From: Ignelater luminosus
Taxonomy: Eukaryota; Arthropoda; Insecta; Coleoptera; Elateridae
Direction of reading: 5' to 3'
NCBI GenBank assembly: GCA_011009095.1
Contig: VTPC01004177.1
Span: 71,026 to 135,025 of the forward strand
Length of the DNA: 64,000 nt
Position 1 is the first letter of the stretch, and each line of letters starts with the position of its first letter. The notes under the pieces were generated by a model that was not told the DNA's origin, did not search any database, and saw nothing but the letters and a program-made list of their open reading frames with translations. A program made the translations under genes and the position numbers. This document shows positions 12,301-23,600 of the stretch, piece by piece.

Positions 12301-14504
12301 GAATGGCTAATTCCAAAGAACGACGAGGAATGGACAAACCTGGGTTTTCTTTAACACTTTCGGCTACAACAGCAATATTCTCGGCTGTTCTTGAGCGACG
12401 TGCACGGGTTTTATTCTTCACATCACTAACTTGTCCCAAGAGCTCGAATTTTTTCACCAATTTCTGTATTGCGGTCCGACAAGGTGCTTCACGGTGACCC
12501 AAAAATGTTCGAGTTTTACGAACCGTCTCTGCCAAATTTTCACCATTTTTATAGTGAATTTTAATAATTTCAATGCGTTATTGAAGCGTGTATCGTTCCA
12601 TATTTATTAATGGCGTAGTTTCTACTTGTCAAATGTCAAAAAATGATAGCTTCAAAAGTGACATCTACCGAAATAGCGGGCTATTCAAAATAACACCTCT
12701 TATTGGAAAACCCTTTATTTGGAAGACGTCTCTGAGCTCTGTTTCCAATTTGACTGCACGCCAAAAAGATTTTGCGTCCTATAGTTTTTTCGAAATGTCT
12801 CATATGTACGCTCGGTTGAAACCATCTGTCGACATGTTTTGCATTCTACATGATGAACTGGAATATTGATGAGGTCTTCAAAGAAAGTGACACCAAAAGT
12901 GGGACTTTTTTCGTCGTGGCCGTGATTATTATTGTATATAATGGCTGATCGAAACGTCTTTTCCAAACCTATGAGAGAGGCAACATGATATGGAATCACG
13001 AATAATACAATTGTACCTTGTAATGTTGGAAGAAATAATATCTCTGTCCTTCTTGTCGAATGCACCATTGGTATTCAGAGTACAATTTTGAGTTGAGTTT
13101 TCGTAAACAATGGTTTACACAGTCGACTTTCTCAAATGGAGTTCTGCCAGGGTATACCACTTGCTCTTGGATTCGAGCAAAAACAGAGGCATCCGCGTCC
13201 CCTACCAAATATCTATAAATCAAGCCATGATCTTCCAAACTTTGTTTGAATCCTGTAACTAGAATGTCTGATTCCATTGCTTGAGGTTGACAATTATGAT
13301 CTGGAGGTTTGGATGGCTCTAGTGTAGACACACCAGGGATGCCTTTATCTAATTCTGGATTTGAAGTCTGAGATTCGCATTTCTGACAAACTGAACAACT
13401 TTTCATTCTGTGGTCTATATAGAAAATTTTCTTTGTCCTTATCCCGATTATCACTGCAGTGCCGGAATTAGCATTATAAGATTGCTGAGATCACCCTGCA
13501 TCTAATGTAACACTGATAAACGGATATTCTTCCTTCTCTTGATTACTTCACCTGCTTGAATTGCCAGTTCTTTTTCTTCCTTACCATTCAGCTTTATCCC
13601 CTCTTTACTTACATTTCTAAGCTTTTATGCAACCTCTTTTTCTGACTTTTCATAGGTGTGGTTGGAAATCATAGGTATCTCCAGAGCATTCATGATTGTC
13701 TTTACAGCTTGGAGTCCTACGTAGCTGTAGCCATTCCATCAGAGATAGAGAGTTGATGAGACTCTTCATGGTTCTTTCGCAACTTGAATTTTTTTTGACA
13801 TGATGAGCCCTGCAACTCTACGTTTTTAACTCCAATGGCGATAATTTCAACATCCACTGTTTGGCAAGACTCCTTATGGCATCATTACTTGAAGAGCAAA
13901 CGTGGACATAATCATTCTTTGTGCAGGTTTTGAAGTAGTTGGAGTTTCATTCTTTTTGGCCGTCCTTGCTGCTCTCGCCCTTGATGTTTTTTTTTAGTTC
14001 TTTCCCGCCTTTTTTGAACAGAATTGTAATATTCAATCAGCGAATAGAAAGAAATTGTGATACCGATGCGCTCCAAACAATGATAAGTGATTGAGTGGTG
14101 TAGACATTTTAAGTATCAGCACCCGAATGTTGTCATTAGATCCCGCAAAAGTTCTTGGGGTATAGTACCTTTGGAGGTAGTCTGACTTTCCCCCACAAAG
14201 CTATTGGTCTTTGAAGCCAAAACGTTTCGTTTCTTGTTTAGAAAAATGGCTCTATCTTGATGAAAGTAAGTCGGGTTGCTAGAAAAGATAGCATACCCCA
14301 AGTCCGGAAAGAGAACCTTTCTAACGATACTCCTTTTTTCAGTGGGACTGTATTGACACACACCTCCTAAGAGGAGTTTATAGTGGTATGTGTGTAGTAG
14401 GTGCATTAGTGACCATGTTAGCACCGACAACATACGAAGAAATACCTGATACGCGAGAGGATTTATCAAGACCTTTAGAATTTGAAGCAGAAACGCTTCG
14501 CTAA
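3316..14504 (+). CDS. SLC22-like major facilitator transporter, gene A (13 exons)
   Basis: A polytopic membrane transporter of the organic cation/carnitine (SLC22) branch of the MFS; the substrate cannot be read from sequence. Exons by splice sites and homology to gene B: 3316-3369, 3433-3505, 3555-3667, 3739-3842, 3899-4079, 4135-4235, 4289-4443, 4492-4660, 9330-9577, about 9625 (or 9639)-9682, 9749-9863, 9933-10114, 14343-14504. Features in order: first membrane helix (LLLIMVYVLLLINEFL); cysteine-containing extracellular loop (3739-4079); TE-YDLMCER before helix 2; motif A GMLADIHGRRS; helices 3-6; the family signature PESPRWL after helix 6 (about 9342); helices 7-12 including EMFPTTHRATALG; a short polar tail ending at TAA 14502-14504. 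About 566 residues, normal for the family. The first exon is the least certain. Exon 10 needs an unusual acceptor or carries a one-base frameshift (see findings). Introns 8 and 12 are full of mobile elements. Confidence 0.85.
4761..5155. mobile_element. Foldback MITE-like element in intron 8 of transporter A
   Basis: Arms at about 4761-4836 and 5081-5155 are imperfect inverted repeats of each other over roughly 75 bases. Both read inward as TACCGA-CGAT, then a TAGGC-GTG block, then CGGTACTTTA. The inner 240 bases are AT-rich with no reading frame. Long imperfect terminal repeats, a non-coding core and a size near 395 bp suit a foldback-type MITE. The target duplication is not clear. Confidence 0.6.
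5156..5560. other. Intronic sequence, nothing recognised
   Basis: Part of intron 8 of transporter A. I see no coding similarity. A GC-richer patch near 5390-5450 may belong to the retroelement that follows. Confidence 0.4.
5560..7620 (-). pseudogene. Jockey-like non-LTR retrotransposon, RT domain remnant
   Basis: Read from right to left on the minus strand: a pre-RT region (7340-7620); KVFRHFSHEATELLTLIFNRCLR (7049-7200); PDSYRPIALLNVLGKTFERI (about 6950-7010); DIESAFNKVCHEGLL, the palm A motif (about 6780); ILFILYCHDIL then QYADDTALWASG, an intact-looking YADD catalytic box (about 6550); the thumb block YKTFARPIID (about 6170). Several frameshifts separate these blocks. The element lies antisense to the host gene inside intron 8 of transporter A. 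Assignment to a Jockey/CR1-type clade rests on motif wording only. The GC-richer 3' part (5560-5990) shares a short segment with 44.9 kb. Confidence 0.75.
7620..8700 (-). pseudogene. Penelope-like element: RT tail and GIY-YIG endonuclease
   Basis: On the minus strand, 8690-8640 reads SLLSPIMSNIFMEEF, the Penelope RT block after the catalytic motif. 8600-8350 carries degenerate pieces of the FLDV...TDRYLH region, and 8134-7844 reads NCVHNVPCEYGRAYIGETGRPL...EHKNNI...AEHV, a classic Penelope GIY-YIG endonuclease with a Y-I-GETGR core. Stops and frameshifts break the RT portion, and the RT N-terminus is missing. It sits next to the Jockey-like fragment in intron 8 of transporter A. Confidence 0.8.
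8700..9329. other. Intronic sequence, no feature recognised
   Basis: Relatively GC-rich to about 9030, suggesting further transposon debris, then AT-rich up to the acceptor at 9328-9329. No family could be recognised in any frame. Confidence 0.4.
10590..10900. repeat. GC-rich 9-bp-period repeat block, copy 1
   Basis: A run of diverged 9-base units close to CGACAGGCC / CGAGAGGTC / CAAACGGCC, in sharp contrast to the AT-rich surroundings. It lies in intron 12 of transporter A. The same motif family recurs at 26.7-27.2 kb, and both blocks are preceded by a CCCTGCA(C/A)GG-type lead-in. Confidence 0.7.
11411..12715 (-). mobile_element. Mariner-family transposon, DD41D type
   Basis: The ends carry a 31-bp perfect inverted repeat (11411-11441 and 12685-12715, outermost AAGGGTTTTCC) flanked by a TA duplication (11409-11410 and 12716-12717). 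The 1305-bp size and single transposase reading frame fit mariner elements. It is inserted into the Mutator-like transposase. The perfect repeats and near-intact gene point to a rather recent insertion. Confidence 0.92.
11516..12601 (-). pseudogene. Mariner transposase (DD41D), one early stop codon
   Basis: A cut-and-paste DDE transposase. Reading from the ATG at 12601, the frame is 361 codons but has a TAA at codon 8 (12578-12580); from there to the stop at 11516 it is fully open. Visible in order: N-terminal helix-turn-helix region, KLVKKFELLGQV; second DNA-binding motif near LHKDLGLKAYKVQ; first aspartate in ILSDEAHFHLGG; second in YFQQDGATCHTS; third in RSCDLTPCDFFLWG. I count 41 residues between the second and third aspartates, the spacing of the rosa-type mariners. 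All three catalytic residues are present. The early stop probably inactivates it unless translation starts downstream. Confidence 0.88.
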
Positions 14505-14630
14505 AATTTTATTCTTTGTAAATATTTTAAAAATAATAATTATAACTCAAAATTAGTTGTCTAGTTAGCTGTGTTTTAAAATAAGTCACATTTGAAGTCG
14601 CGAAGTGATGCAAACGTCAAAGCATCATCG

Positions 14631-17600
14631 ATGGATGACAATGATAGTGTTGAATATTCAAATCGACCTCTTAGAAGTAGCTTCAGACACACGCATTCGA
14701 ATGATGAAGAGGTATTCTTTGAGTAAAAGTTACTTAATTTTTGTAAGTTTGTTCCTTCTTGCTTTAAGTAGGATTTCAGAAAACACAGAAGTGTACGCTT
14801 TAATGTGGATAAAGATATTTTTGAAAGTAAGTGGTGGAGCTGTAGGTTTTTATTTAGAAAATGAATGAGTTTGAATTTTTAGTGGAGAAAACGTTAGTGA
14901 ATGCTGTGGAACAACTAGGAAAATGTTCGTTATGGTTGATTCTAATGTTAGTTTTAAGTGGTTGGCCGTTAGTAATTGTTGCTCTACAGGTAGGTAAGAG
15001 AAGAACGCATCTTATACTATTTCAATAAAGTTTAGAAATTGTCCAGTAGGGCAGAGTGAAAGGTATTATTATTGAAACTTGATCGCCACATAGCCATACT
15101 CCGTTCACGATGTTTCTGGGTCGTAACAGGCCATGCTTTCATTTTGTTAGGTTGGAAGGGTTTTACTTCTTTTTTTTAATTGTCGTACCTGCGGCTGCAT
15201 TTGGCGCTGTTGCACGATCAAAAATTTTGCATACACGTTTAGTACCTATTAGTTTTGTTTTGTTAAAAAGAAATCAAGTTTCCCATATATTTACAGAGTT
15301 GCAAAAAAAGACAACAGCGTGAGGTTAAAGTGTCATAAAATCATAACCTTAAAGCACATTAAGCGTCAATAAGATTCTACAAGCCGAGTTAATAGATAAA
15401 CAACCCAATTTACAATACTCAAACTGTCATTCTTCCACAGCCATATACGACCCAAAAACATCGTGAACGCTGTATATAACTGTGAGGGGTTACCCACACC
15501 TGCTTAGGGGTCAGTTAATTTTTTCTATAGAATCGCACATTTAACTACTCCTGTAGTCTCAACTTTCTAGATCAGTCTTTGATAGAATCTTTATAAATTC
15601 AAACACTTTAAGCTGAGCACTGACAATAAAATTTACAAGCGTCGGCAGGTATTGTTGTGTTCCGCGTTTCAAGATACAATTGCTGGAGACATCCATTGGT
15701 AAGTGCTTGTCCTTTGGTGTTGGGAGAAGAAAATACAGAATTAAACTCCCTAAGCGAGAACTACCAAAATATTCAGGAGATGCTAGAGGATCGCTAGCAT
15801 TTTGGACTGCTTTCCAAGAAATTAATAGAGACAAGGATATTCCTGATAGATAAAAGTACCAATACTTGGTCTAATCAACTGTGTCAGAATCGCAAGCATT
15901 GGAAGGTTGTCATGAGTTACCTAATATCTGGAAAGAATTATGATAAGGCAGTTGAAGATTTAAAGGAGCGTTTTGGTCGTGAAAAGATACTGATAGAAGT
16001 TTATGTTAGAGACCTTCTTAAGTTGGTGATCAAAAATGCTAAGGACACAAGTAAGTTTTGTAGGTCTAGTTACATCTTTGACGTCTCAAATTAGAAATTT
16101 AGCTGAGCTTATAGTGACGTCTGATAAATGTGCTGAGATATTGTACCCAGTTGTAGAGCCATGTCTTCCAAAAGATATTTTAATGACGTGGCAGAAGAAT
16201 TCATCATATGAGGAAGACTTAGAGAAAATTGTAGAGTTTTTAAAAAAGGAAGTAAATAGCAAAACAGAAAGAGCTTTGTCTTGAAGCGATCAGTATTATG
16301 GACGCAACTAAATGAAAAGTGAGGATAGAATTAGAACAAGCCACAATAAATCACTTTAAAGGTACAGTGGCGAGATGTAAAGACGGACAGTATCAAATCA
16401 GTCTGCCGTGGGTGGAAGGTCGTTCGCCTCTATCAACCAACGGAGACCTGACTGAACGAAGATTGCAAGCGACCACAGGCAAGCTTGTAAAAGAAGAAAG
16501 AATTGATAGATACCATAAAGTACCCCAACAAATAAGTTTGGAAAGAAAGAAGACTATCGTGCTGACCATAACCATAAAGCTATGTGATAGATGATATGCT
16601 AAATACTCAGATTATAACAAGATGTTAAGAATTACGGCGCCTACTATTCGTTATCTTATTTTTATTTTACCAAAGGAGATGCTCTTGATACGGAAATGAG
16701 GCAACTGTCACTGCAAGCCATCGACGAGCTCTACACGGAGGCTTCTTGGCTTCGAATATACACGGACGGATCCTCCAAACCCGGATCAGGCCACACTGGA
16801 GCCGGATTCTATAGTGCTCTTTTTGAAAGCGCAGTAGCTGTGAGAGCCGCATCCAGCACCGACGGAGAAGTGCTGGCCGAGTCGGAAGCTGGGGGGAAGA
16901 TCTTCAACAATACAAACAACGCTGTGTTTCTGGTGGACTCCCAGCGCGTCGATAACTTCGCCAAAGAAGGTGCTGAGATGCCCCGCATGTTTCCATGGTG
17001 CCCCTGTCAACTGCCCGTGCTCTGATTGATAGCACAACCCAGCTCTAACTAAGTAATCACTACAAGGAAGTGTCAAGAGGGAAGAGCTGGGCAAGAGTGT
17101 ACGACCAAGACCAGATCCCGAGTAGCAGTAGTGGCCGAATTCAGGCTCCTCGCGAGGCATGATTACCTACAGGGTCACCTTCACCGGATAGGAGTAGCTA
17201 CAGACGACCAGTGCCCACTCTATGGCAATGGAAGACAGGACACAGTACACTTCCTAGTCTGCTCGGCACTGTCCTTACAAGGCTCACCCCCCAAGGACAG
17301 AGCTGTGGAAGCCTACTGGATCGCCAGGCGTCAGATGACAGAAGTGTTAAGAACGAGCGTTGGCTAAAATAAAGTAAGTAAGTAAGTAAGAAGCTGTTTT
17401 ACCAGTAAACTGGAAGTGAAGTAACCCGGGCCGCTGATACTTCAGGGGAGGACAGAAAGTGTGAATTGTTCTATATACTTAAATACTTTATCTTGAATTG
17501 GCATATAGTCAATCTACTAATGATATTGTCAAAACTTTGAGAATGTTTTTAGTGAGCCATAGTCGCTCATCTATCATTTACTCAGATAATGGATTGAACT

Positions 17601-20600
17601 TTGTTAGGTGTAATAACGCCTTCAAGAAGATAGAATGAAAGCACGTTCGTCTCTATTCTACTGTAAATAGAATCGACTGGCAATTTAATCCTCCATCAGC
17701 TGCTTGGTGGGGAGGTTTTTGGGAAAAACTTGTAGAGCTAGTAAAAGTACTGTTAAGAAGAACTCTGTCACTTGCGAACAATTTCATACATTGCTGTGTG
17801 AGGTAGAATCCACGATCCATCTGACTTGCAACCGCTAACTCCCTCAACGTTTTTACGAGCCTTCCAGAGGCAGAAGTCATAGACGCAATGTCACTGAGCA
17901 AAAGCTTAATAAAGTGTCAGCGACTTTGCGTAGCACTGAGATCAAGGTTTAAGAAGGGGTAGTTGGGATAACTCGTACACACTGAAGAAATGAAAAACAC
18001 TCTCCAGCTTAGTCCTCGATATGTGGTTCTAATTGAAATCTAAGAAAAGAAAATGATAGATTGGCCAATGAGCGTCATACTTGAGGATACGTACCACATT
18101 GGAGAGAATTAAGGATGGTGAATTCCTGTGCCCTGTGTAGCGCCTCTATCCACTGGAAGTGAAGAACGCGGTAGTAGATTAGTTTCCCAAGATTGTAAAC
18201 AATGAAATAAAGTGTCACGGACGTCGGGAAAGTAAAATTAGTAATAATGGGAATATAAAGCGCAGTAAGTAAATCTAAAGACGGGGAATAATTTAGAAGA
18301 CAGTAGAGAAACTGCAAACTCAGTTATAGTAACTAGAAAAATAAGATCGTGCCCTTAAGAAAGTTACAGTATTCCTCAAACAGAAGAGAAAATATCAATT
18401 TCTTTAAAAAGTCTTAACCTATGACTTAGCAGTGACTAAAAACTCAAATGTAGACAGCTTCTTCGTCCTCTTTTTTGACCCCTGCACAGAAGTTGTGAGC
18501 CCATTTCCTTCATGATGAACACCTAATCTATCCTTCTTCTGAATAGTCGTGGCAATACAAACATTCATCTTCATCTACATGCTTGTCACTTTTACTCGAC
18601 GATAAAGGTGATGCGGTAGCTTTCTTGGCCCGTTTAGCACGAGGTATTGATGGCAGCTTAAAGTTGAGGGGAGGCACTTTTTGGTGTTGTTTCCTTGAAA
18701 AGCAAGCCGCTTTCTCACAAGTTTTTTTAATTTTGTTGTTGTCCGTAGCTGCTAGTTCTTGTTTGTATGGAAAGGATGTCAAATGGCAATTTTCCCTCTT
18801 TTTCGTGAAACCCGTTCATTGTTTTGGGCCACTTGTGGGACTGGCAATATATTTTCTAAACTGAAAGTTTTAAATGAACTGCAGCTTAAAGTTCCTGGTC
18901 TGGCGATGGCAGCTGCTGGCGTTGAAACAAGTGGGGGGCTTGATGGGGTATCAACAGTGGAGAGTTTTGCAGCTCAGACTGAGAAAATGTTTCTTCATCT
19001 GGAGTAAAGACCACACCCATTCCCAATGTAGAAGGAAGGGCAATGTCAATAGTAGCATAAGGTAAGAAATCTGCCTCTGTGGAAACGTTTTTATCAAGAG
19101 GCCACATTTCAGTTCTCCAAAAACCATTAACAGTTGTCAGAATCGTGGAAGCAAGCATGTAAGCGTTCCCAAATAACATCGCGATCTGGAACATAGTCAC
19201 AACCTTTCCAGGATTATTTCTCAGCCACTTGGGAAGCTCGTCTTTATAATATTTGCTAGGAGGCTTCATAAAACTGTTCAAATGCTGGAGTTTGTGTGAA
19301 AAACACAATAGAATGACCCCGTTGTTACGAGCCATGTCTACCAAAGCTAAATCTCTTGTGTGAGTTGTGTGGCCATCAAGCAACAACAAAACAGGCTTCT
19401 CTTTTGTTGTCCCTGTGAAGGATGTAAATTTTATGAATCATTGAAAGAAAAGCTCCTTGGTCATCCAGGCTGTTTTATGTACTATTGAAAATGCACCTGT
19501 CTGGAATTCTTTTTTCATACGCTTTCGGGAGAAGATAATATTGATGGAATATAACTCCCAGCTGCTGCTGAGAAACATATTTCGACAGTTACAGTTTTGT
19601 AAGTCCACTTTTTGCTATTAATTTTGAAAATCCTTTTGCATTTACTGACACACCTGCCTCCTCACAACTGTAAAGTTTGTCAACAGCACGTTAGCCAAAA
19701 GCTCATAAAACTTTTGAACGGAAAACCCATTGCACGAGCTGCAGATGTTGCCTTAGGTCTTCTTAGACTAAAAATTGGATGGCGAGTCAAAAAACCTCAC
19801 ACCCAATCAAGTCCGGCAGCTTCATCTTTGAATGGATGAGGAGGGCTGTTGCGTTTAGTTAGTGTACGAAGCTCCTTGATTGTTAGACCAAAAGGCTGAT
19901 CTTCTATTTGATGTAAATAAGCTACTGGTTCTTCTTCTTGGTTTTTACTAAAAACGCTGGTAAATCTGCCCAAAGACTTTACCACTGCATAATCAGGATC
20001 TGCACGTTTTTTACGTACATAACGTTCTAAAGTCTTTTGAGACACTTGGAACTGATCTGCAGCCCGTTTAAATCCCATAGAACCACTAATAACTGCACGA
20101 TGCCTGCTCCATGCTTTCAAGAAGCCAGCTCTGGCGCTCTATCTTCCGCTTGTATTTCCTTACCATCCTGTAACGAACAAGAAAATACCTTATTATGAAA
20201 AACAATTGAGATCTGGTAGATGATAAGCAAGATATGTCGTGCAGCATCTGCTTACAGAAGGACGCATTAATTTCTTTAATGTTTCATTTTACTGACCTCA
20301 TATCAAGTAGATTTTTCTCAAGTTTTCTATTGCATTTATATTTCAGAGCTCTGTACTGTCAATAATACAATTGTTCAACTTCAAGTGTTTTATTTCCGAT
20401 TTAACAAATAGCAACTGGAATCTCACAATGCAAAAGAATATCTCAATGCCAAGGTAAGTTTTTACCTAATTCAATACTATTTCATTGAAGTTTGCAAATT
20501 TGACAAATTCAATAGAGGAACTGAAGGTAAAGAATGTTTGATGTACGATGTAAATTATAAATGGTTGTCAAAACTTCCGTACCCAGAAGCACTTGACTAC

Positions 20601-23600
20601 ATTCAGAAAAACAAGGCACGCTTTCCAATACGAGAGTGTAAGCTAGTTGTATGCGATCACAACTACTTTCGTGAAGGCTACACTTTTGCAGACAAAGCCT
20701 ATCTGGTAATTCTATTTTGCAGAGTACATAACAGTTATCTAAATTCTTTTTGCTACAGTCTACTGTATGTACGGAGTATCTTCAAAACTATCTATGGGTA
20801 AGCGGTTGGTGTGGTAGATGTGTAAATGACCTCATAATGGGTGTAGCAGCAGACATGCAAGTATCTCAATAATAAGTGTCTTAAATTAAATCAAATGATG
20901 ATTTTTGAACAGTTATGGTCGCAAGCTTGTGATACAGATCAACATATTGATGTGTTTTACTGGTTTACTCGTGATTTTGTTTACTAAATCAGCATGGGTC
21001 CTAATAGTAGGGAGAGTCCTTTCAGCAGGTGGAGGATACTCGTGCTGCCTAGTTTGTTATATTTATTGTAAGTTTGCTTACTAGTTAAAATCGATTCACT
21101 CGTTAAAATATTTACAGTTACTGAGATGTGCAATAAGAACATCAGGCCTTTATTCTGCCAGATAATATTTGTATGTTGGGGCATCGGCTATTTACTTGCG
21201 CCAATATTACTGTATCACGTTCAGAAATGGGTATATTTGCGCGGATGCATTATGCCGTTAGTTCTAGTTTGCTTTTTTGCCATGTGGTAAGTCGTCAAAA
21301 TGTGGCTTTTAAGTATTGTCGTTGAAGTTTATGAATTTGCATCAGGTACATGCCAGAATCGCCCAGATGGTTAATCAGCAGGAAAAAGTATTTGCAAGCT
21401 CAGAAAGTTATAAATGGAATAGATAAAAATCTGTTGCTAGAAGAAGTAGAATATCTCGACTTGCCAACACTTCAAGGTTCTAGAATCTGTAAACAGTTCC
21501 AAATATTTGAAGCACCTGTTTTAGGGTATCGAATTGTAAAAAGCGCCATTATGTACGCTACCAGTATATTAACCTATTACGCTTCAAGTGAGTCGAAATA
21601 TATTGTCAAAGTACAGTATTAGATTGGGCTTGCTTTTGTTATAACGTGGGCTTAGGGTATTTATAACACTGAAAAAACTTGACATTTTAATGAGCAAACT
21701 TTGACAACAGTTGTAAATGTTAACCTACCTGATATTGACACAATAATTATGACGTAAATAACTTTACAACGTTACTTCCCTACGCGGAAAAAGAGTTCAT
21801 TCATACTGGCTGTACGAAAAGTGTACTGGTGGCCTGCGCTTCCGAACTTGTCTACCATGATGAGACGCAGTGGCGTTAGGCTCAAGCGAGACTGGACTGT
21901 GGAAGCTTGACGGATCTTGAGGATGTTGACTGTTGACTGAGGTTAGCGCTACCGGACGATGTACTGGGAAACGACACCCAATCATCCGGCTTTACATCTT
22001 TGGCCACTTCTCTACTAGCTGAGCCTTGTAGCTGACTGGCTTTCAGTTCCGAAATACGCACCTTCTTTGTGACGCCGTTACTAAGTTTCACGTTGTATAT
22101 TACATTCCCTGATTTTTTATTACACTTGCAAGGAACCACTTAACTGGACCTCTGATATAATGCAAATTGCCAAGAACACTATCATTTAAGAAAATGACCG
22201 CCGTTCAAACCTTACACTCTTATTTAACCTTCCAGTACTTGACTTATCGGACTTCAAAATGGATTGTGGCTTTGACTTCGGATTTGCTAAACATATAGGA
22301 GTTTTAGCTTCATATTTTAGCATCAATGGCATAGGGGATACTCCCGTGACCGATGAGGGAGTGAGGAGTATAGAATACAAGCACTGCTCCAATCTTTCAT
22401 CTTACTTGGAAGCTACCGACTTAACAAGACTCTTTTTAATCGACTGGAGCTGTCTTTTAGCCAGACCTTAGACCTAGAGTTAAAGGGAGCAATGGTGACT
22501 GACCATCTGACTAGACGTAACGACACCAAGTGAGGTATCTTTTTACCTTCAGCAAAAATTGACTTCAACAGTTCATGATCCGTGTGAATAAGAAAATGCG
22601 TGCCAATTAAAAACTTGTAGAACTTGGTGACTCCAAATATGATACTTAACACCTCACTGTAAAGTTGTCTATAGTTTCTTTGGGCAGGAGAGAGCGTAGC
22701 CGACTCAAATGCAATTGAGCAATCAATTTCATGACTCAACACAGAGCCGACGACATACGAACTGCTATCGCATGTTAAGTTTAACAGCTTTTTCGGGCCA
22801 AACAGGACCAACAGGCCTTTTTCCTAAATTACCTCTTTATTTTTCTTAAAGGCTTCTTCACACTGACTCGGCCAAGACCAAGGAACGCCCTTCCAATGAA
22901 TGCAATGGCTCTAAAATGTCAGGTGACATGTTTACAAACTATATGATAATAATTAAACAAACTTGAGCTCACTGACATTATTAACTTTGGAAGTGGCAGC
23001 TAACTCACTGACTTTAGACTTTGATAGACGAAGCCCCTCACTACTCAATTGATAACCTAACAATTTAAAATCAGGACAAAAAATTCACTTTTTTGGATTC
23101 ATCTTTACATTGTATTCGTTAAGACGAGACAAGACTTTGTAAAGTGTTACACTACACGACTCAAAATCAACACCAGCGAGAAGAATATCATCCTGGTAAG
23201 CTTCACAGCGATCAGTACCAGAGAGGATACTATCCATGACAGACTGAAAGATGGCAGCAGCAGACGACAGATCAAGACAGAGACGATTATACATATACAA
23301 ACCACTTATAGTATTGACTGTCAACAACGATTTGCTCTCATCACTAACCTGTAGTTAAAGGTAGGCATTTGTGAGATCAACACGACCGAAGATTGTACAG
23401 TTAACAAATTTATGAAGGAATTCATCAATCCTAGGCAAGGGGTACTGCTCAGTTTCCACAAACCTGCTTTGAGTCTTCCATTAAATTTAGACAGGCGCGT
23501 ATCACATGCGACTTCTTTGTATACACTCAATGGTACGATGGTAAAAACTGAGCCAGAGTCCAACAGAAAAGAAACTGAACGGCCACTGATACTTAGCTCC

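Larger units (their letters stand above)
10980..14110 (-). pseudogene. Mutator-like (MULE) transposase, interrupted by a mariner
   Basis: Right to left on the minus strand: N-terminal blocks with HVCSSSNDAIRSLAKQW (about 13900) and ALEIPMISNHTYEKSEKEVA (about 13660); the transposase core VGDADASVFARIQEQV with following VDCVNHCLRKLNSKL (13100-13250); a region with VECKTCRQM (about 12840); then, beyond the mariner insertion, ENFMSIMCKMIGGKSVN and the GSYEHRMLIAAMAYNSGS tail (11300-11400) and a basic C-terminus (10980-11270). These blocks match insect Mutator-like transposases. Stops and frame changes make it inactive. It occupies intron 12 of transporter A, antisense. Confidence 0.7.

Noticed and set aside
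11516..12535. Fully intact mariner transposase of 339 residues
   Set aside because: That frame starts at a TTG. The genuine ATG at 12601 is followed by an in-frame stop at codon 8, so the copy is not fully intact.
14116..14469. Minus-strand 117-residue frame
   Set aside because: It overlaps the last exon of transporter A on the other strand and has no recognisable similarity.
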